Shown: positions 19,007-27,827 of the stretch, piece after piece | Position numbering within the stretch: position 1 is the first letter of the stretch | How the letters are laid out: each line of letters begins with the position of its first letter | Assembly: GCF_022809715.1 (NCBI RefSeq) | Contig: NZ_CP094460.1 | Location: 124,001-188,000, forward strand | DNA length: 64,000 nt | From: Burkholderia pyrrocinia | GTDB taxonomy: Bacteria > Pseudomonadota > Gammaproteobacteria > Burkholderiales > Burkholderiaceae | Reading direction: 5' to 3' | Made by a program: the position numbers and the translations under genes | The notes under the pieces: generated by a model | The model's database searches: none | What the model was told of the DNA's origin: nothing | Seen by the model: the letters and a program-made list of their open reading frames with translations, nothing else

Positions 19007-20428
19007 ATGACAACACAGCCGAACCGCGTTTCTTCCCAGTCACTTGCTTCCGGCGCCAGCGTGCGCGAGATAGCCGATGCGGTGCGCACGGCCGGACGGC
19101 GTGCCGTCGATGTCGCCGGCGACGCACTCGCGCGTCTCGCGGCGATCGCGCCGCTCAATGCGATGGTGCACGTCGATGCCGATCTCGCGCGCCGCACGGC
19201 CGAGCGTATCGATGCGCGCGTTGCGCAAGGCGACGCGCTGCCGCTTGCCGGTGTGCCGTTCGTGATCAAGGACAACCTCGATACCGTCGCGATGCCGACG
19301 CTCGGCGCGAGCCCGGCGGTGAGCGGCTATCGTGCGGCGGAAGACGCGCTCACGGTGCGGCGCCTGCTCGACGCCGGCGCGGTGCCGCTGGGCAAGGCGA
19401 ACATGCACGAACTCGCATTCGGCATCACGAGCGGCAACGGGCATTTCGGCGCGGTCGGCAATCCGCATGACCCACGGCGCATCGCCGGCGGGTCGAGCGG
19501 CGGCACGGCGGCGGCCGTCGCGGCCGGCATCCCGTTCGGTCTCGGCACCGACACGGGCGGCTCGGTGCGGATTCCGGCGGCCTTCTGCGGCGTGTACGGG
19601 CTGCGGCCGTCCGCGCAGCGCTATTCGCCGCACGGCGTGCTGTCGCTGTCGCCGACGCGCGATACGGTCGGACCGATCGGCCAGGGCATCGACGACCTGC
19701 TGCTGCTCGACGCCGTGCTGACGCGCGACGACAGCACGGCCGTCGCGCCCGAATGGCACCGCCTGCGCATCGGCGTGCCCGGCGCGCCTTACTTCGACGC
19801 GCTCGACCCGGGCGTCGCGGCCTGCATCGAGCATGCGCTCGCGTCGTTCGCGGCGGCCGGTGCAACACTCGTGCCGCTACCGGCGATGCCGCTGCACGAG
19901 GCGAGCGACGCATGCGGCTTTCCGATCGCCGCGTTCGAGGCGAACCGGTACTGGCGCCGTTTCGCGGCGGAACGCCTCGGCATCCCGTTCGAGAGGTTCG
20001 TCGAGCGGATCGCGAGCGACGACGTGCGCGACATCTTCCGGTCGTTCGTGTCCGCGCCGATCGATGCCGGCGCCTATGCGGAAGCGATCGTGTGCCGCCG
20101 GCATCTCGTGCACTGGTACGACGACGCATTCGGCACGCCGGTCGACTGCATCGCGATGCCGACGGTGCCGGGCGAGCCGCCGTCGCTCGACGACGTGGCC
20201 GCGATGACGGCCGGGCAGGGCGCGGCGCTGTTCGAGCACGTCGCGCGCCAGACGTCGCCGGCGACACTCGCCGGCGTGCCGTCCGTGTCGATCCCGGCCG
20301 GGCGTTCCGCGCAAACGGGGCTGCCGGTCGGACTGATGCTGGAAGGGCCGTGGGGCAGCGATCGCCGCCTGCTGGCGATCGCGCGCCGGATCGACGCGCG
20401 GCTGCGGGAGCACGCGACGGCCGCCTGA
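19007..20428 (+). CDS. Amidase-signature hydrolase, indole-acetamide hydrolase-like
   Basis: This 473-residue amidase-signature enzyme has the Ser-cisSer-Lys triad: Lys88 in FVIKDNLDT, Ser163 in RIAGGSSGGTAAA and nucleophile Ser186 in TDTGGSVRIPAAFCG. The overall length and the segment GVYGLRPSAQRYSPHGVLSLSPTRDTVGP resemble IaaH-type hydrolases. Four genes on is a close homologue of IaaM, which makes indole-3-acetamide. Together they could form the acetamide route to indole-3-acetate, but general amidase activity on other amides cannot be excluded. It lies 115 nt after the permease and converges with a LysR gene. Confidence 0.8.
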   Translation: MTTQPNRVSSQSLASGASVREIADAVRTAGRRAVDVAGDALARLAAIAPLNAMVHVDADLARRTAERIDARVAQGDALPLAGVPFVIKDNLDTVAMPTLGASPAVSGYRAAEDALTVRRLLDAGAVPLGKANMHELAFGITSGNGHFGAVGNPHDPRRIAGGSSGGTAAAVAAGIPFGLGTDTGGSVRIPAAFCGVYGLRPSAQRYSPHGVLSLSPTRDTVGPIGQGIDDLLLLDAVLTRDDSTAVAPEWHRLRIGVPGAPYFDALDPGVAACIEHALASFAAAGATLVPLPAMPLHEASDACGFPIAAFEANRYWRRFAAERLGIPFERFVERIASDDVRDIFRSFVSAPIDAGAYAEAIVCRRHLVHWYDDAFGTPVDCIAMPTVPGEPPSLDDVAAMTAGQGAALFEHVARQTSPATLAGVPSVSIPAGRSAQTGLPVGLMLEGPWGSDRRLLAIARRIDARLREHATAA

Positions 20429-20438
20429 GCCGCCGCGC

Positions 20439-21344
20439 TCAGGCCAGGTAGGCCTTCATGAAGTCGACCCACGCGCGCACCTTCTGCGGCACGTGCGGGG
20501 TCGACGGGTACAGCGCGTAGACGGCCTGTGGCGGAAACCGGTAGTCGGGGAGCGCGTCGACCAGCGCACCGCTCGCGAGGTCGTCGCGCACGAGCCATTC
20601 GGGCAGCAGCGCGACGCCGCTGCCTTGTCGCGCGAGCACGCGCAGTACCGACGCGTTGTCGACGACCACGCGCGGCTTGGCGCCCGGTTGAAATGCGTGC
20701 GGGTTGCCGTCGCGATCCGCGAGCGTCCAGGTGGCGATCCGCTCGAGCCGCGTGTGGCCGAGCTGCGGCAGGCGCGCCAGCACGTCGGGCGAATCGATGC
20801 GCGACAGGCCGGCAGCGGCGAGCAGCGACGGGGCGATCACGGGCCGCACTTCGTAGGTCGCAAGGCACGCGCCCCGGTACGGCAGGTCCTGGAACTGTTC
20901 GAGGCGCCCGAGCCGGATCGCGACGTCGACGCGCTCGCGCACCAGATCGACCTGCGACGCATGCGTCTCGAGCCGCACGCGCAGCGCGGGATGGCGCTGC
21001 ATGAATTCGTGCAGCGCCGGCGCGACGACCATCGTCCCGTACTCGACGGTCGACGTCACGCGCAGCACGCCGTGCATCCCGCCATGCTCGCTGCGGGCGT
21101 CGTCGATCGCGCTCTCGGCTTCCTCCAGCACGCGCAGGCAGCGCGCATAAAAGCGCTCGCCCGCGTCGGTCAGCTCGACGCGCCGCGTCGTGCGCGTGAG
21201 CAGCGTGACGCCGAGCTCGGTTTCGAGCTGCTTGATGTTGAAGCTGACCGCGGCCCGGGCCTGATTCAACTGGGCGGCGGCGGCCGTAAACGACCCCGAT
21301 TCCACGACGGCGCGGAAGACGGCGAAACGATCGAGACTCACCAT
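20439..21344 (-). CDS. LysR-family transcriptional regulator
   Basis: This 301-residue LTTR has an N-terminal winged helix (FRAVVESGSFTAAAAQLNQARAAVSFNIKQLETELGVTLLTRTTR) and a two-lobe effector domain. The effector loop GVALLPEWLVRDDLASGALVDAL is of the CrgA-like kind. It is divergent from the MFS gene, with 138 nt between them that include a TGA-N3-TCA dyad near 21385. It probably controls that exporter and perhaps the downstream genes. Confidence 0.92.
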   Translation of the reverse strand: MVSLDRFAVFRAVVESGSFTAAAAQLNQARAAVSFNIKQLETELGVTLLTRTTRRVELTDAGERFYARCLRVLEEAESAIDDARSEHGGMHGVLRVTSTVEYGTMVVAPALHEFMQRHPALRVRLETHASQVDLVRERVDVAIRLGRLEQFQDLPYRGACLATYEVRPVIAPSLLAAAGLSRIDSPDVLARLPQLGHTRLERIATWTLADRDGNPHAFQPGAKPRVVVDNASVLRVLARQGSGVALLPEWLVRDDLASGALVDALPDYRFPPQAVYALYPSTPHVPQKVRAWVDFMKAYLA

Positions 21345-21482
21345 GGCATGTCGGCTGCTCTGCGGAAAACCGACATGTTGCCCTGATTGTCAAAATTTTT
21401 CGACCAGTCTTGCCGGCCGGGCGGTCTTATCGACGCGTGCGCCGAACCTTACACTGCGGCGTTTCGTTCGTCTTCCGCCGTC

Positions 21483-22865
21483 ATGACCGATCGCTCGAAA
21501 ATTGCTGCTGTCTACCTGCTCGGGTTCGCGATCGACCTCGCCAACATGTTCGTCATCAATGCTGCGTATCCGACGATTCAGCGCGAGCTGCACGCATCGG
21601 TCGCCCAACTGGCGTGGATCGGCAACATGTACGTGCTCGGGCTGACCGTCGTGATCCCGCTCGGCACGTGGCTCGCTCGGCGTTTCGGCGAGCGCCGGCT
21701 GCTGATCGCGTCGCTGCTGCTGTTCGCGCTCGGCAGCCTCGGGGTCGGGCTGTCGGCGTCGATCGGCGCGCTGCTGGCGTGGCGGCTGATCCAGGGGCTC
21801 GGCGGCGGGCTGCTGATTCCGGTCGGGCAGACGATGGCTTATCGTGCGTATCCGCCCGATGCGCGCGCACACCTGACGTCGATCGTGATGATGGTTGCGC
21901 TGCTCGTGCCGGCGCTGTCGCCGGCGCTCGGCGGCGTGATCGTCGATCGCGCGTCGTGGCGCGCGATCTTCTTCGGCATGCTGCCGCTGGCCGCGGCCAC
22001 CAGCGTGCTCGCGCTCGCGTGGCTGCCGCCCGACGACGCGAGCGAACGCCCGGCGGCGCTCGATATGCGCGGCCTCGCGTTGAGCGCCGTGGCGCTCGTC
22101 GCGCTGCTGCTCGGCCTGACGTTCGCGGGGCAAGCGGGGGCGGCCCGCCAGGCGATCGCGCCGCTCGCGATCGCGCTCGTCGCCGCCGGCGCATACGTCG
22201 CGCATGCGCGACGCGCGGCCGCGCCGCTGCTCGACCTGAGCCTGGTCGCGCAGCCGCTGCTGCGGATCGGCCTGATCGTCTATCTGTGCGTGCCGGGCGT
22301 GTTCACCGGTGTGAACCTGGTCGCGGCGCTGTATCTGCAGAACACGCTGGGGCTCAGCGCGACGCATACGGGCGCGCTGATGGTGCCGTGGGCGATCGCG
22401 TCGTTCGTCGCGATCGCGACGACGCGCCGCTGTTTCCCGAAGTGGGGTGCGAGGCCGCTGTTCATGTGCGGGATCGTGATCGACGGGATCGGCATCGCGC
22501 TGCTCGCGACCCCGCTCGCCGGTTTCGAGGCCGGACGCGTGCTGGCTTTCGTCGCGATGGGGCTCGGCGCCAGCATGTGCACGAGCACGTCGCAAAGCGC
22601 GGCGTTCCTCGACGTGCCGGCCGCGCGGATGGGCGATGTGAGCGCGCTCTGGAACATCAACCGGCAGTTGAGCTTCTGTCTCGGCGTTGCGGTGCTGGGC
22701 AGCGCACTGAATTTCCTGCTGTCGATGCACGGCGACGACGCGCGGCTGCCGTACCAGCAGTGCTTCGGCCTGGCCGCGTTGCTGACGCTGCTGCCGCTGC
22801 CGTTCGTCGCGCGCGTCGCGGGGCGCCGCGCGCCTGCCGGGCAGCCGGTTTCCCAACGTTCGTGA
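21483..22865 (+). CDS. MFS transporter, DHA2 (EmrB/QacA) type
   Basis: This 460-residue multidrug-type efflux protein has about 14 helices: IDLANMFVINAAYPTIQREL in helix 1, WIGNMYVLGLTVVIPLGTWLARRFGERR covering motif A, and LIQGLGGGLLIPVGQT with motif C-like features. It is usually a proton antiporter for drugs or aromatic compounds. The start MTDRSKIAAVYLL is preferred; upstream in-frame sequence is Arg/Cys-rich and non-native. Divergent from a LysR gene. Its stop overlaps a possible GTG start of the next gene. Confidence 0.9.
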   Translation: MTDRSKIAAVYLLGFAIDLANMFVINAAYPTIQRELHASVAQLAWIGNMYVLGLTVVIPLGTWLARRFGERRLLIASLLLFALGSLGVGLSASIGALLAWRLIQGLGGGLLIPVGQTMAYRAYPPDARAHLTSIVMMVALLVPALSPALGGVIVDRASWRAIFFGMLPLAAATSVLALAWLPPDDASERPAALDMRGLALSAVALVALLLGLTFAGQAGAARQAIAPLAIALVAAGAYVAHARRAAAPLLDLSLVAQPLLRIGLIVYLCVPGVFTGVNLVAALYLQNTLGLSATHTGALMVPWAIASFVAIATTRRCFPKWGARPLFMCGIVIDGIGIALLATPLAGFEAGRVLAFVAMGLGASMCTSTSQSAAFLDVPAARMGDVSALWNINRQLSFCLGVAVLGSALNFLLSMHGDDARLPYQQCFGLAALLTLLPLPFVARVAGRRAPAGQPVSQRS

Positions 22866-22873
22866 GTGTCGAG

Positions 22874-23272
22874 ATGAATTCGTCAAACCCGTATTTCCAG
22901 GAAGTCGTCGACGCGCATGTCGACATCGAGCGATGGCTGTCCGGCAGCGCCGCACGCGAGGCCCTCGCGCCGCTGCTCGCGCGTTTTTCGCGGCGTTTCT
23001 CGATGATTTCGCTGCAGGGGCATGCGCTGGACTTCGCGGACATCGACGTCCTGTTCTCGCGCGGCTTCGGCGCGCGTCCCGGCCTGCGGATCGCGATCGA
23101 CGAACTGCACGAAGTGAGCGCCTGGCAGGGCGGCGCGGCGATCGCCTATCGCGAGACGCAAGTCGACGGAGAGGGGCGGCGCAGCGTCCGCCGTTCGACC
23201 GTCGTGTTCGAGCGTGACGCGAGCGGCCGCATCGGCTGGCTGCGCCTGCACGAAACACCGGTGATGGGCTGA
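22874..23272 (+). CDS. DUF4440 / NTF2-like small protein
   Basis: This 132-residue cytosolic protein (MNSSNPYFQEVVDAHVDIERWLSG) has the alpha-plus-beta pattern of the NTF2-like/DUF4440 fold. SRRFSMISLQGHALDFADIDVLFSRGFGARPGLRIAIDELHEV is followed by antiparallel strands ending RRSTVVFERDASGRIGWLRLHETPV. No catalytic residue can be assigned. A GTG at 22862 would overlap the MFS stop by 4 nt (GTGA) and would add four residues, so coupling with the MFS gene is likely either way. Confidence 0.7.
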   Translation: MNSSNPYFQEVVDAHVDIERWLSGSAAREALAPLLARFSRRFSMISLQGHALDFADIDVLFSRGFGARPGLRIAIDELHEVSAWQGGAAIAYRETQVDGEGRRSVRRSTVVFERDASGRIGWLRLHETPVMG

Positions 23273-23285
23273 CCGTCACCGTCAC

Positions 23286-23313
23286 GCCAGCCGCCGGGTG
23301 CCCGGCGGCTGGC
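23286..23313 (+). terminator. Perfect 13-bp stem-loop, no U-tract
   Basis: GCCAGCCGCCGGG (23286-23298) and CCCGGCGGCTGGC (23301-23313) are exact inverted copies around TG, 14 nt after the DUF4440-like stop. No run of U follows. It may separate the MFS unit from the dioxygenase unit by pausing or processing. Confidence 0.5.
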
Positions 23314-23354
23314 GCACGCTGCCCGAGCGGCACCCAAGACCAGAAACCTGAGAG

Positions 23355-23432
23355 ATGACCATAAAAGCAATCGAATCCGCGCGTCGCGAGGGCGCGCGGC
23401 GGCAGCGCGTCCGCGGCCGGAGGTGTGCATGA
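23355..23432 (+). CDS. Possible 25-residue leader ORF overlapping the dioxygenase start
   Basis: ATG at 23355 opens a 25-codon frame (MTIKAIESARREGARRQRVR...) with 8 arginines. It stops with a TGA at 23430 that overlaps the dioxygenase alpha ATG (23429) as ATGA. Such an overlap would couple translation. Only a weak GAGAG precedes its start, and GC-rich DNA yields chance Arg-rich frames, so it is tentative. Confidence 0.3.
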   Translation: MTIKAIESARREGARRQRVRGRRCA

Positions 23433-24775
23433 CGGCGCAACCGTTCAACGATGCGGTGGCGGCGCTCGTACGCGAGACCGAGGTGCACAAGGATCTCTAC
23501 CTGTCGCCGCGGATCTTCGAACTGGAGATGCGCCACCTGTTCGCGAACACGTGGGTCTATGTCGGCCACGTCAGCCAGATTCCGGATACCGGCGACTACG
23601 TGACGACGACCATCGGCGCCGAGCCGGTCGTGATGGTGCGCCACGTCGACGGATCGGTGCGCGTGCTGCACAACCGCTGTTCGCACAAGGGCACGCAGCT
23701 CGTGACCGATGCATGCGGCAACACGGGCACGTTCTTCCGTTGTCCGTACCATGCATGGTCGTACCGGACCGACGGCAGCCTCTATGCGATCCCGCTGCGG
23801 CGCGGCTACGAGAACACCGGCTTCGAATCGTGCGAGGCGAGCAAGGGCATGCAGGCGGTCGGCGCGACCCATGACCATCGCGGCTTCGTGTTCTGCCGCC
23901 TGAATCCGTCGGGTGTCGATTTCCACGACTACTTCGGCGATGCGCTGTCGTCGCTCGACAACCTGGTCGACCGCTCGCCGGAAGGGCGTGTCGAGGTCGC
24001 GGGCGGCGTGTTCCGGTACGTGCACGCGTGCAACTGGAAGATGCTGGTCGAGAACCAGACCGACACCTGCCATCCGATGGTCGCGCACGAGTCGTCGGCC
24101 GGCACGGCCGTGCGCGTGTGGGAGCGCGACGGCGCGGAAGGTGCGAAGCCGATGGCGGTCGAGCTGCTGGAGCCGTTCATCCAGCCGCATGCGTTCTTCG
24201 AGCAGATGGGGCTGCGCGTGTGGCCCAACGGGCACGGTCACACCGGCACGGCCGATTCGATCCATGCGCGCTATACGCCGATTCCCGGGTATCACGAGAA
24301 GATGGTGGCGGCCTACGGCGAAGCGCGTGCGGCGCGCATTCTCGGCGAGGTTCGTCACAACACGGTGCTGTTTCCGAACGCGATGGTGAAGGGGCCGATC
24401 CAGATCCTGCGCGTGTTCAAGCCGCTCGCGGCCGACCGCACGCTGGTGGAGTCGTGGTCGTTCCGCCTCGTCGGCGCGCCCGATTCGCTGTTCGAGCGCA
24501 CGCTTGCGTACAACCGGCTGATCAACGCGCCGACGTCGATCGTCGCGCACGACGATCTCGAGATGTACGAACGCGCGCAGCGCGGCCTCGCGACGCAGTC
24601 GCGCGACTGGGTGCACGTGGGGCGGCTGTTCGATCCGCAGGAGTTCGCGCAGCCTACGTCGGAAACGAACGGCACCAGCGAGCAGCAGATCCGCAACCAG
24701 TTCCGCGCGTGGCTGCGCTACATCGCGCCCGCAGCGACGAAGGAGGCGGCCGATGCGCACCTTTCCGCACGATGA
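23429..24775 (+). CDS. Rieske non-heme iron ring-hydroxylating dioxygenase, alpha subunit
   Basis: The 448-residue large subunit of a two-subunit aromatic oxygenase. The N-terminal Rieske centre is CSHKG (Cys84, His86) and CPYHAW (Cys105, His108). The catalytic domain has NWKMLVENQTDTCHPMVAH, giving Asp212, His215 and His220, with a distal Asp expected later. GGAGG at 23419-23423 fixes the ATG at 23429. It overlaps the beta-subunit gene by 23 nt. No ferredoxin or reductase gene is nearby, so electron donors must come from elsewhere. Similarity to anthranilate- or IAA-type (AndAc/IacC) oxygenases is plausible; the substrate is not determined by sequence. Confidence 0.9.
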   Translation: MTAQPFNDAVAALVRETEVHKDLYLSPRIFELEMRHLFANTWVYVGHVSQIPDTGDYVTTTIGAEPVVMVRHVDGSVRVLHNRCSHKGTQLVTDACGNTGTFFRCPYHAWSYRTDGSLYAIPLRRGYENTGFESCEASKGMQAVGATHDHRGFVFCRLNPSGVDFHDYFGDALSSLDNLVDRSPEGRVEVAGGVFRYVHACNWKMLVENQTDTCHPMVAHESSAGTAVRVWERDGAEGAKPMAVELLEPFIQPHAFFEQMGLRVWPNGHGHTGTADSIHARYTPIPGYHEKMVAAYGEARAARILGEVRHNTVLFPNAMVKGPIQILRVFKPLAADRTLVESWSFRLVGAPDSLFERTLAYNRLINAPTSIVAHDDLEMYERAQRGLATQSRDWVHVGRLFDPQEFAQPTSETNGTSEQQIRNQFRAWLRYIAPAATKEAADAHLSAR

Positions 24776-25235
24776 ACTCGCCGCGTTCGTCTACCACGAG
24801 GCGCGCCTGCTCGACGAGCGGCGCTACGAAGACTGGCTTGCGCTCTACGCGGACGACGCGCGCTACTGGATGCCGCTGTCGCCGGACCAGCCCGACACCG
24901 GGCTGCACGGCGCGCTGATGGACGAGGACCGGCTGCTGCTGCGCATCCGCATCGAACGCCTGGCCGGCCGCCGCACGTTTTCGCAGCAGCCGGCGAGCCG
25001 CGGCCACCATCTGCTGCAGCAGCCGCAGGTCGAGCGTGCCGACCGCGAGCGCGGCGTGTATGTACTGCGCACGCCGTTCCATTACGTCGAAGCGCGGCGC
25101 GACGAGCAGACCCTGTTCGCCGGCTGGTACACGCATGAACTCGCGGTGCGCGACGACGCGTTGCGCATCCGCGTGAAGCGCGTCGACCTCGTCAATGCCG
25201 ACGCACCGCTCGGCAGCATCCACCTGCCCGTATGA
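24753..25235 (+). CDS. Ring-hydroxylating dioxygenase, beta subunit
   Basis: This 160-residue small subunit with the SnoaL/NTF2-like fold stabilises the alpha hexamer. Typical motifs are FVYHEARLLDERRYEDWLALYADDARYWMP at the N-terminus and FAGWYTHELAV...RVKRVDLVNAD near the C-terminus. The 23-nt overlap with the alpha gene indicates coupled translation. A 43-nt gap leads to the monooxygenase gene. Confidence 0.9.
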   Translation: MRTFPHDELAAFVYHEARLLDERRYEDWLALYADDARYWMPLSPDQPDTGLHGALMDEDRLLLRIRIERLAGRRTFSQQPASRGHHLLQQPQVERADRERGVYVLRTPFHYVEARRDEQTLFAGWYTHELAVRDDALRIRVKRVDLVNADAPLGSIHLPV

Positions 25236-25278
25236 GCGCGGGCTCGCGCATCCGGCTTCCACCTTTGATCCCGATTCC

Positions 25279-26976
25279 ATGAACGCCCCTGAACGCCTGC
25301 CGCACACGCTACCGTACATCGACACGCTGTACGACTATGGCGCTTTCCTGTCCCGCACCGGTGGCCGTCTCGGCACGCTGCCGGCCGAAGGCGCGCACGA
25401 TGCGCGGATCGCGATCGTCGGCGCGGGCGTCGGCGGCCTCGTCGCGGCGTGCGAACTGCTGCGTGCGGGTGCCCGGCAGGTCGTCGTGTTCGAGGCGAAT
25501 CGTGCGCGCGTCGGCGGCCGCCTGCTGACCCAGTCGATCAATCCCGATCATCCGCATCTGCTCGCCGAAATGGGTGCGATGCGCTTTCCGCCGTCGCAGG
25601 CCGCGCTTTACCACTACCTCGACCGGTTCGGCGTCGACAGCGCATCCGCGTTTCCCGACCCGGGCATCGTCGATACCGAGATCCACTACCAGGGCCACGC
25701 GTATCGCTGGCCGGCCGGCGATGCACCGCCCGCACTGTTCGAGCGCGTCGACCGCGGCTGGCGCGCGTTCATTCGCGACGGCGTGCGGCTCGACGACGGC
25801 ACGCTGCTGCCCGCGCCGGCCGAACTGACGGCACTGCTGCGCGCGCATCGCTACGACGACGCGCGGCGCGGCTGGCAGCAGTACATCGACCGGTTCGGCG
25901 ACGAGTCGTTCTATTCGGCGATCGTGAAGATCTTCACGGGCGCAACGCCGCCCGGCGGCGTGCGCTGGCGCAGGGGCGAGGACCTGCGCCTGTTCGGCAC
26001 GCTCGGCATCGGATCGGGCGGCTTCCAGCCGGTCTATCGCGCGTCGTTCCTCGAAATCCTGCGGATCGTCGTCAACGAGCTCGAGGTCGACCAGCGGCTG
26101 ATCCCGGCCGGCATCTTCGCGCTCGCGCAGGGGCTGCTGGACGACGGCGCCGACGGCGCGCACGTGCGCGACTGCATCGTTTACGCGGCCGTGCGCGGCG
26201 TGACGAAGCAGCCCGACGGCACGTTTGCGCTCGCGCTCGACGACGGATCGACGCGCGTGTTCGACCGCGTGATCGTCGCGACGACGACGCGCGCGATGCA
26301 GGTCGGCATGGGCATGACGGGCATCGCGAACCTGTTCGCGCCGGACGTCGTCCGCGCGATCAACGAGACGCACATGGTCAGTTCGTCGAAGCTTTTCGTG
26401 CTGACCCGCGACAAGTTCTGGCTCAAGCACGGGCTGCCGCACAACATCCAGACCGATACGCTCGCGCGCGGCATCTACTGCCTCGACTACGCGCCCGACG
26501 ATCCCGACGCGCATGGCGTCGTGCTGATCAGCTACACGTGGGAGGACGATTCGCACAAGATCCTGTCGCTCACCGACAAGATCGAGCGTTTCAAGCGGCT
26601 CGTTGCCGAGATCGGCGTCGTGTCGCCGGCGTTTGCCGCACACCTGCGCCCGCTCGACGACGACTACGCGCGCAACGTCACGAGCCACGACTGGCTGTCG
26701 GACCGCTACGCGCTGGGCGCGTTCAAGCTGAACTATCCGGGTGAGGACATCCACTCGCAGGCGCTGTTCTACCAGTTCCAGACGGCGGCCGATCCGTCGA
26801 CCGACCGCGGGATCTATCTGGCCGGCTGCTGCTGTTCGTTCACGGGCGGCTGGATCGAGGGCGCGGTGCAGACCGCGATCAACGCGGCGAGCGCGGTGAT
26901 CCGCAGCCTCGGCGGCACGCTCGCCGACGGCAATCCGCTCGATGCGATGCGCAGCCGCTATCGGTACGGCGACTGA
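25279..26976 (+). CDS. Tryptophan 2-monooxygenase (IaaM)-like flavin amine oxidase
   Basis: FAD enzyme expected to decarboxylate an amino acid oxidatively to its amide (tryptophan to indole-3-acetamide in IaaM). The 565 residues carry IAIVGAGVGGLVAACELL near residue 44. Several stretches nearly match my memory of the Pseudomonas savastanoi enzyme: AEMGAMRFPP, LGIGSGGFQPVY, SSSKLFVLT, YCLDYAPDDP, VLISYTWEDDSHKIL and AGCCCSFTGGWIEGAVQTAINA. These fit IaaM better than lysine 2-monooxygenase DavB. A phenylalanine-oxidising relative is the main alternative. ATG at 25279 is preferred over a longer upstream frame that overlaps the beta subunit. Confidence 0.85.
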   Translation: MNAPERLPHTLPYIDTLYDYGAFLSRTGGRLGTLPAEGAHDARIAIVGAGVGGLVAACELLRAGARQVVVFEANRARVGGRLLTQSINPDHPHLLAEMGAMRFPPSQAALYHYLDRFGVDSASAFPDPGIVDTEIHYQGHAYRWPAGDAPPALFERVDRGWRAFIRDGVRLDDGTLLPAPAELTALLRAHRYDDARRGWQQYIDRFGDESFYSAIVKIFTGATPPGGVRWRRGEDLRLFGTLGIGSGGFQPVYRASFLEILRIVVNELEVDQRLIPAGIFALAQGLLDDGADGAHVRDCIVYAAVRGVTKQPDGTFALALDDGSTRVFDRVIVATTTRAMQVGMGMTGIANLFAPDVVRAINETHMVSSSKLFVLTRDKFWLKHGLPHNIQTDTLARGIYCLDYAPDDPDAHGVVLISYTWEDDSHKILSLTDKIERFKRLVAEIGVVSPAFAAHLRPLDDDYARNVTSHDWLSDRYALGAFKLNYPGEDIHSQALFYQFQTAADPSTDRGIYLAGCCCSFTGGWIEGAVQTAINAASAVIRSLGGTLADGNPLDAMRSRYRYGD

Positions 26977-26988
26977 TGCGGCACGCCG

Positions 26989-27714
26989 CTATTGGTCCAG
27001 CTCCGGATAGTGCCGGAAGATCCCCATGTCGTTGAACGGGATGCGGCGCTCCGAGTCGAGATAACGCGCGACGGGCGGATGCCGCGCGACGCGGTCGTGC
27101 AGTGCGACGAGCGCCGCGACCTTCCGCTCGGCGCGCTTCATCGCCTTCGGAAACGCGTAGCGCAGCCCGTCGATCAACTGGAACATCGACAGGTCCGCAT
27201 AGCTGAGCGCGCTGCCGGCGATATAACCGCTCTTGTGCGGATTCTGTTCGAGCACGCGATCGAAGTAGCCGAGGAATTTCGGCAGCCGATTCTCGAGGAA
27301 ATCGGCCGCGCGCTCGGCCGCTTCCGCTTTCTGGTCCTCGTAGTACAGGCCGCTTGCGATCGGATGATGCGTGTCGTGGATCTCGGTGACGAAATCGGCG
27401 ACGGTCAGCTGGAGCTGGTGCACCCACAGCCGGCCGGCCTCGTCGTCGGGCGCGAGCCCGAGCCGCGCACCGAGGAACAGCAGGATATTTGCGGTCTGCC
27501 CGACGACCACGTCGCCGGCCTTCAGGAACGGCGGCGCGAACGGCACGCATTCCGCTTTCGTGCTGTCCATCATGCGCATCATCGCCGACACGCCCATGCC
27601 GCGCCCCGATTCGCGCGCGACGTCGACATAGTCGGCTTCGGCCGCCTCGAGCGCGAGCCGCACATATTCGCCGCGACCCTGGATCTCGGGCCAGTAATAG
27701 AGTTCGTATCGCAT
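26989..27714 (-). CDS. Glutathione S-transferase-fold protein
   Basis: This 241-residue protein has a thioredoxin-like N-domain (MRYELYYWPEIQGRGEYVRLALEAAEADYVDV, with VVGQTANILLFLGARLGL in place of the usual GSH-binding S-x-A-I) and an all-helical C-domain (SALSYADLSMFQLIDGLRYAFP). The Tyr at residue 7 could be catalytic as in sigma/mu GSTs. AGGAGA precedes the ATG at 27714. It converges with the monooxygenase gene and may detoxify products of the adjacent aromatic oxidation, but its role is unproven. Confidence 0.82.
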   Translation of the reverse strand: MRYELYYWPEIQGRGEYVRLALEAAEADYVDVARESGRGMGVSAMMRMMDSTKAECVPFAPPFLKAGDVVVGQTANILLFLGARLGLAPDDEAGRLWVHQLQLTVADFVTEIHDTHHPIASGLYYEDQKAEAAERAADFLENRLPKFLGYFDRVLEQNPHKSGYIAGSALSYADLSMFQLIDGLRYAFPKAMKRAERKVAALVALHDRVARHPPVARYLDSERRIPFNDMGIFRHYPELDQ

Positions 27715-27827
27715 GCTGTTCTCCTGTCCAGTTGAACCGGATGCTTGAGCTATCGTGATGACCGGGCGGCCGTGCGCGGTCCGCCGCGAATTGACAGTCC
27801 AGGCAATCGCAAGAAAAGTGCTGCGCG

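Noticed and set aside
21410..22870. Long plus-strand frame overlapping the MFS gene in another phase
   Set aside because: Arg/Ala-rich shadow of the transporter; only its last 132 codons after 22874 look like a real protein and are reported separately.
25279..26976. Lysine 2-monooxygenase (DavB) as the identity of the flavin oxidase
   Set aside because: The AEMGAMRFPP, ISYTWEDDSHK and SFTGGWIEGA stretches fit remembered IaaM better, and the associated amidase is of the amidase-signature type rather than the nitrilase-like DavA.
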